DNA from: Bosea sp. 29B
GTDB taxonomy: Bacteria > Pseudomonadota > Alphaproteobacteria > Rhizobiales > Beijerinckiaceae
Reading direction: 5' to 3'
Length of the DNA stretch: 64,000 nt
NCBI RefSeq assembly: GCF_902506165.1
Contig: NZ_LR733817.1
Location: forward strand, 4,491,624-4,555,623
Of the stretch, positions 54,306 through 62,884 are shown one piece after another. Both the position numbers and the translations under genes were made by a program. The stretch's first letter is position 1. Each line of letters starts with the position of its first letter. The notes beneath the pieces were generated by a model that did not search any database, had not been told where the DNA came from, and saw only the letters and a list, made by a program, of their open reading frames with translations.

Positions 54306-55904
54306 CTATGGAATGCGTCGAACATTCCACATGCTCGGTATTGTCGACTCGAGGAAGCCGGTCAGATCGGTCCGATAGGCTGTCGGAATGAAGAACTGGC
54401 CGAGCGGGATGATCGGAGCCTGTCTGAATGCGTCGACCTGGATGGCTTCCGCGATCGCCTTCTGTTCGACCGGATCCTTCGCGATCAGCCATTTCGAGGC
54501 GAGCTCCTCCACCGTCGCGTTCTCATACCAGCCAAACCAGCCCTTGCCGCCCTGCCCGCGCAGCGTCTGGTTGATCGCGGGATTGTCGACCGCGAGTGAG
54601 GGCCACCAGGTATGGAAGATGCTCCAGCCGCCCTTCTCGACCGGCTCGCGCGAGGCCCGCCGCTGAACGACCGATCCCCAATCGGTTTCCACCAGCTCGA
54701 CATTGATCCCGAGCTTGCGAAAGAGATCGTCGGTGATCTGCCCGAGCGGACCGATGCTGGCGATGTCGGTCGGACTGATGATGACCACCCGCTCGCCCTT
54801 GTAGCCAGCCTCGCGCAACATGGCCTTGGCCTTGTCGAGGTCGCGTGGTCCCTTGAGCGGCTCGGCACCGGCCTCGCCGGCATAGCTCGTGCCGCATGGC
54901 CACATCGAGACGCAGCTGCGGAAATTCTCATCGATGCCGCCAGTAACTGAGCGCATGTAGTCGGTTTGCTCGACGGCGAACATGATCGCCCGGCGGATGG
55001 CCGGATTGTCGAATGGCGGGTGCAGCGTGTTGAAGCGCATCATGCCGATGAAGCCGGCCCGGTCGTGAATGGCGACCTTGACGCCCTTGCTGGTCTGCAG
55101 GGCCGGGATCAGATCCGGCAGTGCCTGGTCCCACCAGTCGATCTCACCCGTCTGCAGGGCTGCCGCGGCGGTCGCGGCATCCGGCATGACGATCCATTCG
55201 ATCCGCTCGAAATGGGCGACCTTGCCGCCGGCCGTGCGCTCTGCCGGCTCGGAACGCGGGACGTAGGCGTCGAACCTGGCATAAACCGCCTTGCTGCCGG
55301 AGACGTATTCGTCCTTCAGGAAGCGGAATGGCCCCGACCCGATGATCTCGGTGATCTGCTTGAAGGGATCGGTCTTCGCCACACGCTCCGGCATCATGAA
55401 GGGCGTGACGCCCAAAGGCTTGGCGAGCGCCTCGATGAAGAGCGGAAAGGCGGACCGGAACGTCACGCGGAAGCGCTTGTCGTCCAGGGCCTCCCATGTG
55501 TCCGCCATAGCGTCGAGCAACTGGCCGAAGGCGTCACGCTTGGCCCAGCGCTGCAGGCTCGCGATGCAGTCACGGGCGAGTACGGGTTGGCCGTCATGCC
55601 ATGTCAGGCCTGCGCGCAGCTCGACCGTCCAGACGCGACCATCAGCCGACACGGAATGGCCCCTGGCCATCTGTGGCTGCGGCCTCAGCGCATTGTCGAG
55701 GCCGTAGAGCGTGTCGAAGACGGCGAAGCCATGGTTCGTCGTAACCTGGGCCGTCGTCCAGATCGGATCAAGCGAGGTCAGGTTCGCCTGCGGTACAAAT
55801 TTGAGGACTTTCGGATCGCGCCGCTGAGCACCCGCTCGGCCTGAAGCCGCGATCGCCACAAGCCCTGCCGACGCCGCTAGGAAATCTCGCCGTCTCATAG
55901 CCAT
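54306..55904 (-). CDS. Family 5 (peptide/nickel-type) ABC substrate-binding protein
   Basis: A 532-residue protein with a Tat-type signal (RRRDFLAASAGLVAIAASGRAGA). The mature part reads LKFVPQANLTSLDPIWTTAQVTTNHGFAVFDTLYGLD, with VWTVELRAGLTWHDGQPVLARDCIASLQRW, the SBP_bac_5 consensus, and KGERVVIISPTDIASIGPLGQITDDLFRKLGINV. GGAGGAAAAGGGG precedes the ATG at 55904. No permease or ATPase genes are adjacent, so its transporter must be encoded elsewhere. It is divergent from the phosphotriesterase-like gene with a TetR-type operator between them. Confidence 0.88.
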   Translation of the reverse strand: MAMRRRDFLAASAGLVAIAASGRAGAQRRDPKVLKFVPQANLTSLDPIWTTAQVTTNHGFAVFDTLYGLDNALRPQPQMARGHSVSADGRVWTVELRAGLTWHDGQPVLARDCIASLQRWAKRDAFGQLLDAMADTWEALDDKRFRVTFRSAFPLFIEALAKPLGVTPFMMPERVAKTDPFKQITEIIGSGPFRFLKDEYVSGSKAVYARFDAYVPRSEPAERTAGGKVAHFERIEWIVMPDAATAAAALQTGEIDWWDQALPDLIPALQTSKGVKVAIHDRAGFIGMMRFNTLHPPFDNPAIRRAIMFAVEQTDYMRSVTGGIDENFRSCVSMWPCGTSYAGEAGAEPLKGPRDLDKAKAMLREAGYKGERVVIISPTDIASIGPLGQITDDLFRKLGINVELVETDWGSVVQRRASREPVEKGGWSIFHTWWPSLAVDNPAINQTLRGQGGKGWFGWYENATVEELASKWLIAKDPVEQKAIAEAIQVDAFRQAPIIPLGQFFIPTAYRTDLTGFLESTIPSMWNVRRIP

Positions 55905-55950
55905 CCCCTTTTCCTCCCATTTGCCAGTCAGGTTGACACGCAGCGGTTTA

Positions 55951-55967
55951 ATTGTCCATTGTACAAT
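55951..55967. promoter_or_regulatory. Operator half of the TetR regulon: ATTGTCCATTGTACAAT
   Basis: ATTGTcC-ATT-GTACAAT matches the perfect palindrome at 58103-58119 (ATTGTAC-GAT-GTACAAT) with a single mismatch. It lies in the divergent promoter region between the family-5 binding protein and the phosphotriesterase-like gene. Confidence 0.65.
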
Positions 55968-55991
55968 TAATAGCAGGCAGGGAGAGAGGCG

Positions 55992-56189
55992 ATGCACGGG
56001 AAAACGGGGTTCACCCGTCGGGTCTTGGTCGCGGGAGCGCCGGCTCCCCTGTTCGCAAGTCCGGCCAGGGCGCGGGCTCTTGCCCCGCTTTCCACCGGGC
56101 CGGCGACTGACGTGAGCGAGGCCTATCTCGACCTCTCGGGCCCACGGCAGGTTGCCGCCGTCACCTCCCGGGGGCTCGGCTGGGTATGA
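55992..56189 (+). CDS. Short Tat-leader-like ORF, coupled to the phosphotriesterase-like gene
   Basis: A 65-residue frame: TRRVLVAGAPAPLFASPARARALA resembles a twin-arginine leader, then SEAYLDLSGPRQVAAVTSRGLGWV. A good ribosome site (GGGAGAGAGGCG) precedes the ATG, and its TGA overlaps the start of the next gene (ATGA). It could be a real exported peptide, a degenerate remnant of a secreted protein or an in-operon leader. It has no recognisable family. Confidence 0.4.
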   Translation: MHGKTGFTRRVLVAGAPAPLFASPARARALAPLSTGPATDVSEAYLDLSGPRQVAAVTSRGLGWV

Positions 56190-57235
56190 CACAGCGTCTC
56201 GATCGCACCGCCTTGCGCGGCAACGCCCAGAGCGTGCTCGGGCTCGTCGATCCGGCGAGTCTCGGGGCCACCTTGATGCATGAGCACCTGATCTGGGACA
56301 TTCGCACGAGCGCCATGGCTGCCGACCCCGATCAGGGACCCGAGATCTCGCTCTGCAATTGCTTCCGCATGAACTACGGGCGCTGGAAGGTGCCGGGCAA
56401 CCTCGTCCTACGCTGCCGGGATACGGCCGCCAGGGAAGTCCAGGCCATGGTCGATGCCGGCGGGCGGACCATCGTCGAGCTGAGCAATGGCGGGCTGAGG
56501 CCCGATCCCGATGGGCTCGCCGAGATCGCACGCCGGACCGGCGCGACCATCGTCATGGGCTGCGGCCACTACGTCCACGACTACCAGGACCGGACCAATG
56601 ACGACCGCGACATCGACAGCTTCGCGGCGGAGATGATCGACCAGGTCTTCGAGGGCGCCTGGGACACTTCGGTGCGCGCCGGTATCATCGGCGAAATCGG
56701 CTGCCAGGTACCGTGGACCGATCTGGAGAAGCGTGTGCTGTGTGGCGCCTTGATCGCCCAGAAGGAGACCGGCGCCGCCGTCAACATCCATCCCGGACGT
56801 GCAGTCGAGCAACCGCAGGAGATCGCCGCTTTCGTCCTGGCGCATGGCGGCGATATCGGCCGCGTCATCTTCAGCCATATCGATCGGACGATCTTCGACG
56901 AAGCCACGCTGCTGCGGCTCGCCGATACCGGCTGCGTGATCGAGTTCGACCTCTTCGGCCAGGAGCAGGCCTTCTACACCTGGGCCGATATCGACATGCC
57001 GAACGACGCAGGGCGTCTTCGCTTCATCCGCAGCTTGATCGACCACGGCCATCTCGAGCGCATCGTGATCAGCCACGACATCTGCTACAAGACGCGGCTG
57101 ACCAGCTTCGGCGGGCATGGCTATACCCACATCTTCGAGAACATCGTTCCGCTGATGCGTTCCCGAAACTTTTCGGAGGCCGAGATCGAGGCGATCCTGG
57201 TCGGCACCCCCCGCCGGCTGCTGACCTTCGTCTGA
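56186..57235 (+). CDS. Phosphotriesterase-family metal hydrolase with Glu in place of the bridging lysine
   Basis: A 349-residue TIM-barrel amidohydrolase. LMHEHLIWD supplies the HxH metal ligands. NIHPGR and SHIDRT give the His ligands, and ISHDICYKTRL gives the catalytic Asp. The carbamylated Lys of true phosphotriesterases is replaced by Glu in GIIGEIGCQVPW, as in E. coli Php. Lactonase or aryl-ester substrates are possible. The start overlaps the small Tat-like ORF. It is co-regulated with the binding protein and aminotransferase by a shared operator. Confidence 0.85.
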   Translation: MTQRLDRTALRGNAQSVLGLVDPASLGATLMHEHLIWDIRTSAMAADPDQGPEISLCNCFRMNYGRWKVPGNLVLRCRDTAAREVQAMVDAGGRTIVELSNGGLRPDPDGLAEIARRTGATIVMGCGHYVHDYQDRTNDDRDIDSFAAEMIDQVFEGAWDTSVRAGIIGEIGCQVPWTDLEKRVLCGALIAQKETGAAVNIHPGRAVEQPQEIAAFVLAHGGDIGRVIFSHIDRTIFDEATLLRLADTGCVIEFDLFGQEQAFYTWADIDMPNDAGRLRFIRSLIDHGHLERIVISHDICYKTRLTSFGGHGYTHIFENIVPLMRSRNFSEAEIEAILVGTPRRLLTFV

Positions 57236-57244
57236 CCGAGCCGC

Positions 57245-57982
57245 TCAGCCAATTTTACGCGAGAGCGCGCGCAATCCGGTGATGATCGTCTCGACGTAGA
57301 AGTCGAAGCTGTGCGTCATCGGCTTCTCGGCGCCGCCTTGCCAGCGGACGATGAAGGCGCGGTTGGCGAGCGCGTCGAGATTGCGTGCGAGCCGCGGGAA
57401 ACGGCTGGCATCGACGCCGCGAATCTCGGCCTCGAAGGCGTTCGCCCATTCGCTGGCGTCCTCGGCCGGACCCGGTGCGAGCTCCAGCGTGACATAGCCG
57501 AGCAGGCCCGCGACCACTGTATTGTAGGCATCGACCAGCCGTTCGCCGCCAAAGCCCGCGGATTCCAGCGCCGCAAGAATGCGTTCGACCAGCTCCATGT
57601 CGACGCCGGTGTTCGAGACGATCTGGGCGCCGAGCAATGGCGCGATATTGGGGTGCTTGCGCAGCGAGTCGCGGTAGCGCGTGAAAAGCGCGCGGACCCA
57701 GCTCTCCCAGTCGTCGACCGCATCCTCGGCGGGCGGAACGACATCCGTGAAAGCCGTGGCCGCGACCGCGCCGAGCACGGCATTGCGGCCGCCAGGCATG
57801 TGCCAGTACAGCGCCGTCGGAAACACGCCCAGCGCCCGCGCGAGCTCGCGCAGGCTGAAGCCCTCCAGTCCCCGCTCATCAATGAGCCGCAACGCTTCCG
57901 CCACGATCTGCGCGCGATCGAGCGCGACCACTTCGTCACGCTTGGGACGGCCCCGACGCTTGCGTTGCTCGGCTTCCCGCAT
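57245..57982 (-). CDS. TetR-family regulator of the phosphotriesterase/aminotransferase regulon
   Basis: A 245-residue regulator with a basic N-terminal tail (REAEQRKRRGRPKRDE) and the TetR helix-turn-helix at about residues 20-65 (LDRAQIVAEALRLIDERGLEGFSLRELARALGVFPTALYWHMPGGRNAVLGAV). ALYWHM and the C-terminal helices fit the TetR_C_1-like subgroup. GGGGAGG lies just before the ATG at 57982. Divergent from the aminotransferase gene. Identical palindromes in both divergent promoters suggest it controls them both and itself. Confidence 0.88.
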   Translation of the reverse strand: MREAEQRKRRGRPKRDEVVALDRAQIVAEALRLIDERGLEGFSLRELARALGVFPTALYWHMPGGRNAVLGAVAATAFTDVVPPAEDAVDDWESWVRALFTRYRDSLRKHPNIAPLLGAQIVSNTGVDMELVERILAALESAGFGGERLVDAYNTVVAGLLGYVTLELAPGPAEDASEWANAFEAEIRGVDASRFPRLARNLDALANRAFIVRWQGGAEKPMTHSFDFYVETIITGLRALSRKIG

Positions 57983-58101
57983 GTCCTCCCCGGCGTTCGC
58001 TTCGATCGGGCCCGTTTCTGCTCGACACGTCGCAATTAGCAGCCGCATCGAGGTCGCGATACCATGCAGCGCAAATCCTCGCCGGCGGCTCTCGACAAAT
58101 A

Positions 58102-58120
58102 AATTGTACGATGTACAATT
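58102..58120. promoter_or_regulatory. TetR operator AATTGTACGATGTACAATT
   Basis: A perfect 19-bp interrupted palindrome in the divergent region between the TetR gene and the class III aminotransferase gene, 120 bases upstream of the TetR ATG. A near-identical copy at 55951 lies in the divergent region of the binding protein and phosphotriesterase-like genes. This makes a shared regulon likely. Confidence 0.75.
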
Positions 58121-58184
58121 ATTGTCGATGAGGCGATGGCGCTGCAGGAGCAGCGCGTCGAGGCAAATCGATGGACGGCAGATC

Positions 58185-59495
58185 ATGGATGCGGCGCGGC
58201 GGAACAGAGTGATCGACGACGAGCTGGTGGAGGCCCGGTCGCGCTATGCGGAGCGGCGGCCGAAGTCGCTGGCCGTCCACCAACGCGCCTGCGAGGTGAT
58301 GCCGGGCGGAAACACTCGCACCGTTCTCTACCATGGCCCGTTTCCGTTGCGGCTGGCTCACGGCCAGGAAGCGGTGGCGACCGACGCCGACGGCCATCGC
58401 TATGTCAACCTGCTCGGCGAATACACCGCCGGCCTGTTCGGCCACTCCCATCCGGTCATCCGAGCCGCGATCGACGCGGCGCTCGACGGAGGCGTCAATC
58501 TCGGTGGCCACAACCTGTTCGAGGCCGAGCTCGCCCGGCATGTGGTCGCCCGTTTCACGGCGATCGAGCAGGTGCGCTTCACCAATTCCGGCACCGAGGC
58601 GAACCTGATGGCGATCGCCACGGCGCGCGCCTTCACGAAACGCTCGAAAGTGCTGGTGTTCCGGGGCGGCTATCACGGCGGCCTGCTCTATTTCGGCGGC
58701 GGCGGCATCCTGATCAACGCGCCCTACGACTTCATCGTCGCGCCCTACAACGATACCGAGGCGACGGCACGGCTGATCCGGGAGAACGCACCGGATCTCG
58801 CCTGCGTGCTGACCGAGGCGATGATGGGATCGGGCGGCTGCATTCCCGCACGCCCGGATTTCCTCGCCATGGTCAGCGAGGAAACCCGCGCTGCAGGCGC
58901 ACTTCTCATCCTCGACGAGGTGATGACGTCGCGCTTTGGCCGCAGCGGCGCCCATGGCCTGCTCGGCCTCGACCCCGATCTCGTCACGCTCGGCAAATGG
59001 ATCGGCGGCGGCATGTCTTTCGGGGCCTTTGGCGGCCGGGCCGATATCATGGCGATGTACGACCCCGAGAGGCCGGGCTCCCTGCCGCATGCGGGAACCT
59101 TCAACAACAACGTACTCTCCATGTCGGCCGGCATCGCCGCGCTGACGCAGGTCTTCACGCCGGAGATCGCCGAAGAGTTGCACGCGCGCGGCGAACGCCT
59201 GCGAGAACGGCTGAACGAGGTTTTCCGTAAGGCCGATGTCGCACTCCTGGCGAGCGGACAGGGCTCGCTGATGACTATCCATGGCTTTCGCGGCCCGGTG
59301 AACACGCCGGACGACCTCGCCGGAAGCGACGATCGCATCAAGGAGCTCGTCTTCCTGGATCTGCTCGAGCGCGGTTTCTACCTCGCCCGTCGCGGCTTCA
59401 TCGCCTTGTCCCTGGCCGTCGACGATGCGGCGACGGAGCAATTCCTGGCCGCATTGCGGGACATCGTCACGGAGCGCAGGCATGTGCTCGCCTGA
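58185..59495 (+). CDS. Class III PLP-dependent aminotransferase (glutamate-1-semialdehyde aminomutase-like)
   Basis: A 436-residue fold-type I PLP enzyme. MPGGNTRTVLYHGPFPLRLAHGQEA is the family opening, with FTNSGTEANLMAIATARAFT (phosphate loop), FRGGYHG, LLILDEVMTSRF and the PLP lysine in LGKWIGGGMSFGAFGG (about residue 265). It resembles GSA aminomutase (HemL-like) but is in a catabolic cluster, so an omega-amino acid or beta-amino acid transaminase is plausible. Divergent from TetR. Confidence 0.88.
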   Translation: MDAARRNRVIDDELVEARSRYAERRPKSLAVHQRACEVMPGGNTRTVLYHGPFPLRLAHGQEAVATDADGHRYVNLLGEYTAGLFGHSHPVIRAAIDAALDGGVNLGGHNLFEAELARHVVARFTAIEQVRFTNSGTEANLMAIATARAFTKRSKVLVFRGGYHGGLLYFGGGGILINAPYDFIVAPYNDTEATARLIRENAPDLACVLTEAMMGSGGCIPARPDFLAMVSEETRAAGALLILDEVMTSRFGRSGAHGLLGLDPDLVTLGKWIGGGMSFGAFGGRADIMAMYDPERPGSLPHAGTFNNNVLSMSAGIAALTQVFTPEIAEELHARGERLRERLNEVFRKADVALLASGQGSLMTIHGFRGPVNTPDDLAGSDDRIKELVFLDLLERGFYLARRGFIALSLAVDDAATEQFLAALRDIVTERRHVLA

Positions 59496-59738
59496 GCGGG
59501 TGTGGCTGCAGTCACCGCAAGGCGGCTTCTTCTCCGTTAGAACCGCGTCGAAATCGGGTTGCCGGCGATCACGCCGATAGCTCGCCTTAATCGGTCTCGT
59601 ACAGGGCCTTGAACCAGATCGTCGACAGCTCCTGGATCAGCGCTTTGCGATCGGCCGCAGCTGCAATGATGTCCGGATCAATGGGTCAAGAAGGCTCTAA
59701 CGGGCACGTTCCTGACGCGGGAGAATACGAAGTTCCTT

Positions 59739-60020
59739 GTGCTCCATCAGCATGAGGTTTTGCCGCATGGCGACCAGATTCTTGATGCGATCGCATCCGG
59801 GAGCCTCGAAGATCGACACTTCGCGGACCTGCTTGAAGGAGCTCGGAAGGGCACGATCCTGTATCTGCGCATGGCGGAATGGGCGCTGAGGCCGAAGTCC
59901 TTGGCCAGCCTTGCCGATGGCGAGGAAGCGATGCTCGACACCGACGAGGCCCGAAAGATCAAGATGTTCAGCATGTCCGATCTGGACGACGACGCTTCGA
60001 TCAATCCGGCTGCAGCGTAG
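59739..60020 (+). CDS. Hypothetical protein next to a decayed transposase
   Basis: A 93-residue frame from a GTG, with reading open back to a TGA near 59665. It reads HQHEVLPHGDQILDAIASG, DLLEGARKGTILYLRMAEWAL and ends with an acidic segment DLDDDASINPAAA. No family was recognised and no strong ribosome site is visible. It may be part of, or passenger on, the transposase remnant that follows. Confidence 0.3.
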   Translation: MLHQHEVLPHGDQILDAIASGSLEDRHFADLLEGARKGTILYLRMAEWALRPKSLASLADGEEAMLDTDEARKIKMFSMSDLDDDASINPAAA

Positions 60021-60114
60021 GTCTCGCTTGGAGAATACCGATATGAATCCGCATCACAGAGTAGCCCAAGAACGTTACTCCGCGGAGGAGCCACAGCATC
60101 AGGGTGTTGATGCC

Positions 60115-60310
60115 GCGATGCCGGATGCCATGAACAGACCGTCGAGTATCCTTTCGGAACGCTCAAGGCCTGGATGGGCAGTACCCATCTCCTGACCAGG
60201 ACCCTCGAAAGGTCAAAACCGAGATGAGCCTGCAGGTGCTCGCCTACAATATGAAGCGAATGTTCAACCTCTTCGGGGTCAAACCGTTGATGAAGGCCAT
60301 CGCCGCCTGA
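60115..60310 (+). pseudogene. Transposase C-terminal remnant with a frameshift
   Basis: TVEYPFGTLKAWMGSTHLLTRTLER, then, after a frame change near 60214, KTEMSLQVLAYNMKRMFNLFGVKPLMKAI. This is the typical C-terminal end of an IS1182-type transposase (catalytic Glu in the VEYPFG region, then RTEMSLHVLAYNLKR). No intact upstream part or inverted repeats were recognised. Confidence 0.75.
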
Positions 60311-60543
60311 TCGCGCCCGTCTGCCGGCGCGCGTCATCGCCGCACTCGCAAAAGGCGGCCGTCATCGACACTGACGTAATCGCGTTTTCACACGACCTCG
60401 ACCCGAAGCGGTCATTCACGACACGACGTTTAGCCTCTATCGGGTGAACTACCAGCGACTCCGATCATGGAATGGTCACATCCCCAGCGGGCTGTCCGGC
60501 AGGCCCAGATTGAGCTCGGCAAGAACCGATTACACTTGAGCGC

Positions 60544-61476
60544 TTACCGAAGTCCCGTGTTGAGCGCCTCTTCCCAGAGCCGTCCTAACACACGATTTGC
60601 GAACGGAGTGAAAAGCTTTCGCGATCTTCCGGCATTAGGCGCGTGGGTTAGCTCACCAAAATAGACCCCATCAACGCAGCTATATAGATCGCACCGGACA
60701 AACGGATATTCGTACCGACGGCTAAGCCTTCGCGATATGTCGATCATCTCTTCTAATCTTTGCGGACGCGGATGCGTCTTTCCGTTTAGAAACAGGGTGT
60801 GCATCTGGTCTGGCACCCTATCCCAAGTCCGCGTGTACCAAGAGCTGGTGCCGCCCACCCGATCAATGATTTGGATGAAGGCGACATCGTATCCAAAGCA
60901 GAACAATTTGTAGTCAGTCTGAACGGCTGGGCCGTTGCCAGCTCCAACGAGCAACTCCTCTGCGAAGAAGCTCGTGTTGCGGAACCGTGGGTCTGCCAAC
61001 AGGGAGCCCGCCCACGCGCGAAGCGCGCTGGCTGATACTGGGCTACCAGTGAACATATTTACTCCAGCACGCACAGGTATCACCTGCCGAGAGGACCACC
61101 CGAATTTACTCTTTATGACAACATTGTCATTGAGCAGCTCAGAAGGAAATGCCTCAAGATCTGCGCCTTTCCACAATAGTCGAGCGACACGTACTTCTGC
61201 CCGCTGAGCGAATTCCTTTGCGTGAAGTTTATTGCTCAAGAGCCGCTGCCAGTGCCTGCAGCATCGACGAACATTCCCCGCCCTGTCGAAGAGGATAGCG
61301 CCAGTTTCGCACTCTGCGGGAGTGTGCTCGCCCGCTGAGCTCGTCCAAAGCTCCTCCTCGCGCTCTAATAACATGTCCGAAAATAGCGGCCCCTCGACCC
61401 GAGATTGGACCGCATAACAGGCGCTCCCAATCACGTTCGGAATCAAGCCACGATTCAAGCAATTTGGAATGCGCAC
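60544..61476 (-). CDS. TupA-like ATP-grasp protein
   Basis: A 310-residue protein. The central VIPVRAGVNMF region leads to DYKLFCFGYDVAFIQIIDR, then RTWDRVPDQMHTLFLNGKTHPRPQRLEEMIDISRRLSRRYEYPFVRCDLYSCVDGVYFGELTHAPNAG, the TupA-like ATP-grasp signature. TupA is linked to teichuronopeptide synthesis, adding amino acids to a glycan. Other members may modify capsular or exopolysaccharides. Lower GC than the core genome, and in a cluster with a glycosyltransferase and deacetylase. Confidence 0.75.
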   Translation of the reverse strand: MRIPNCLNRGLIPNVIGSACYAVQSRVEGPLFSDMLLEREEELWTSSAGEHTPAECETGAILFDRAGNVRRCCRHWQRLLSNKLHAKEFAQRAEVRVARLLWKGADLEAFPSELLNDNVVIKSKFGWSSRQVIPVRAGVNMFTGSPVSASALRAWAGSLLADPRFRNTSFFAEELLVGAGNGPAVQTDYKLFCFGYDVAFIQIIDRVGGTSSWYTRTWDRVPDQMHTLFLNGKTHPRPQRLEEMIDISRRLSRRYEYPFVRCDLYSCVDGVYFGELTHAPNAGRSRKLFTPFANRVLGRLWEEALNTGLR

Positions 61477-61654
61477 GACCGCTCACGACCTACGATGTTA
61501 AAGTAGCGGGCTAGAGACCCCAGCGTAAATATTTTAGAGGCCGTTGAAGTCAAGCTGGTGAATTTTGCCAGCTTTTGAGATTGAGAGAAGATGCTCGATA
61601 TCGTCAAGCGCTCTCGCGTGACATTCACAAAAAGGAGCAGGTGGAATGGAGCAA

Positions 61655-62848
61655 TCAGGTATCAGGAGCAGCGCTTGAAGCAAGCCGTGAAAAGCAAGAA
61701 TTAAGCTCAGCTGATAGGAATTGGGCAGTGGCCACCGCACCATAGAACTTCAGAGGCGGCTTCACCGAAGCTGGTTCCTTCTGGAGAGCCGCGTCAAACG
61801 CAGTTTCCAACCTCTCCGCAGCCTCAACTGCCACGATACGCTCGAATTTCCCAAGTTTTAGAGCGTGTGTAATCTGCTCTGTGTTTTTGCCAGTTTGGTT
61901 CGGGCGAACGATTATGCGCGCGTTGCCGACGAGACATTCCATCAAAGAGTTATAGCCTCCATTAATAATGGCAACGTCCGCAGATCCGTGCATCTCGGGT
62001 AGATCGCGGCGAACGGATTGGACCCGACAGTTTTGTGGTGCGTTCAAGGAGCTCGGATTAAGCTTGGAGAGCGGACCGAGCGTGACATCAAAAATCAGCT
62101 CCGGTCGATTTGTTGCCAGCTCGACACAGAGCCTCATTGTGTCCTCGGCCCCAAGACCTCCTCCGGCAGAGCAAACGATCCAAGTATCGCTGTTCGTCAC
62201 GCCGTGATGCTTCCTTATGGTAGCGCGATCCGGAGCATCCGGCGCAACGTATCCGACGTAATGCAGCCTGTCTGCCAACGCTCTGCTTAGGCCGGTCTCT
62301 TGTGCCACATCGACCACCGCTGGATCGGCGGCTACGATTACGCGGTCGTATGCCTCCAGCAAATAGTTCGCCGCTTCCCCGATCAGCATATGGGCATCAG
62401 ACGGATCGACGAGGCCTCTGTGAAGCAAGTATTTCTTCGCAGAAAGCTCGCGAAGAATCGGCTCAAGCTCGCCTCCGTTTCCGAACGGAACGTAGTCCAC
62501 CACGACAGCGTCAGGCTTGAATGCACGACAAATGGGAGTGATCAGATCCCGACGAAAAGCGAGCGCGTCGTCCCGACTTAGGCTAAGCCATTCTTTTGAC
62601 CTATACTTGCTCCGCCACGCCCGAAGGGAATCCCAGCTTGGTATCTTCACATACTCCACGCTGCTGGGAGCAAGCCAGGCTACCTCTGGCATGCCTGTCA
62701 GCACTAACACGGTGAACTGACGCGAAAGTTCGTCCGCTACTCGGCACACACGTCGCAGGTGACCCAAGCCGGTGGCATCATGCGCGTACATCAAAACGCG
62801 AGGGCGTTGAGGTGTGATGCACCGGTTTGTATTTGAGTGGGTGTTCAC
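61655..62848 (-). CDS. Predicted glycosyltransferase (COG4671/MurG-like)
   Basis: A 397-residue GT-B fold enzyme. The start PRVLMYAHDATGLGHLRRVCRVADELSRQFTVLVLTGMPEVAW is the COG4671 signature, with a C-terminal UDP-sugar-binding part (IVCSAGGGLGAEDTMRLC, ADVAIINGGYNSLMECLVGNARIIVRPNQ) as in MurG. The substrate is unknown. It is divergent from the deacetylase gene with only 36 bases between starts. Both may be a unit for a modified surface glycan or glycolipid. Confidence 0.8.
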   Translation of the reverse strand: MNTHSNTNRCITPQRPRVLMYAHDATGLGHLRRVCRVADELSRQFTVLVLTGMPEVAWLAPSSVEYVKIPSWDSLRAWRSKYRSKEWLSLSRDDALAFRRDLITPICRAFKPDAVVVDYVPFGNGGELEPILRELSAKKYLLHRGLVDPSDAHMLIGEAANYLLEAYDRVIVAADPAVVDVAQETGLSRALADRLHYVGYVAPDAPDRATIRKHHGVTNSDTWIVCSAGGGLGAEDTMRLCVELATNRPELIFDVTLGPLSKLNPSSLNAPQNCRVQSVRRDLPEMHGSADVAIINGGYNSLMECLVGNARIIVRPNQTGKNTEQITHALKLGKFERIVAVEAAERLETAFDAALQKEPASVKPPLKFYGAVATAQFLSAELNSCFSRLASSAAPDT

Positions 62849-62884
62849 CCGTGCCTACCTAATAGTCACCGCAGGAAGTCTGAA

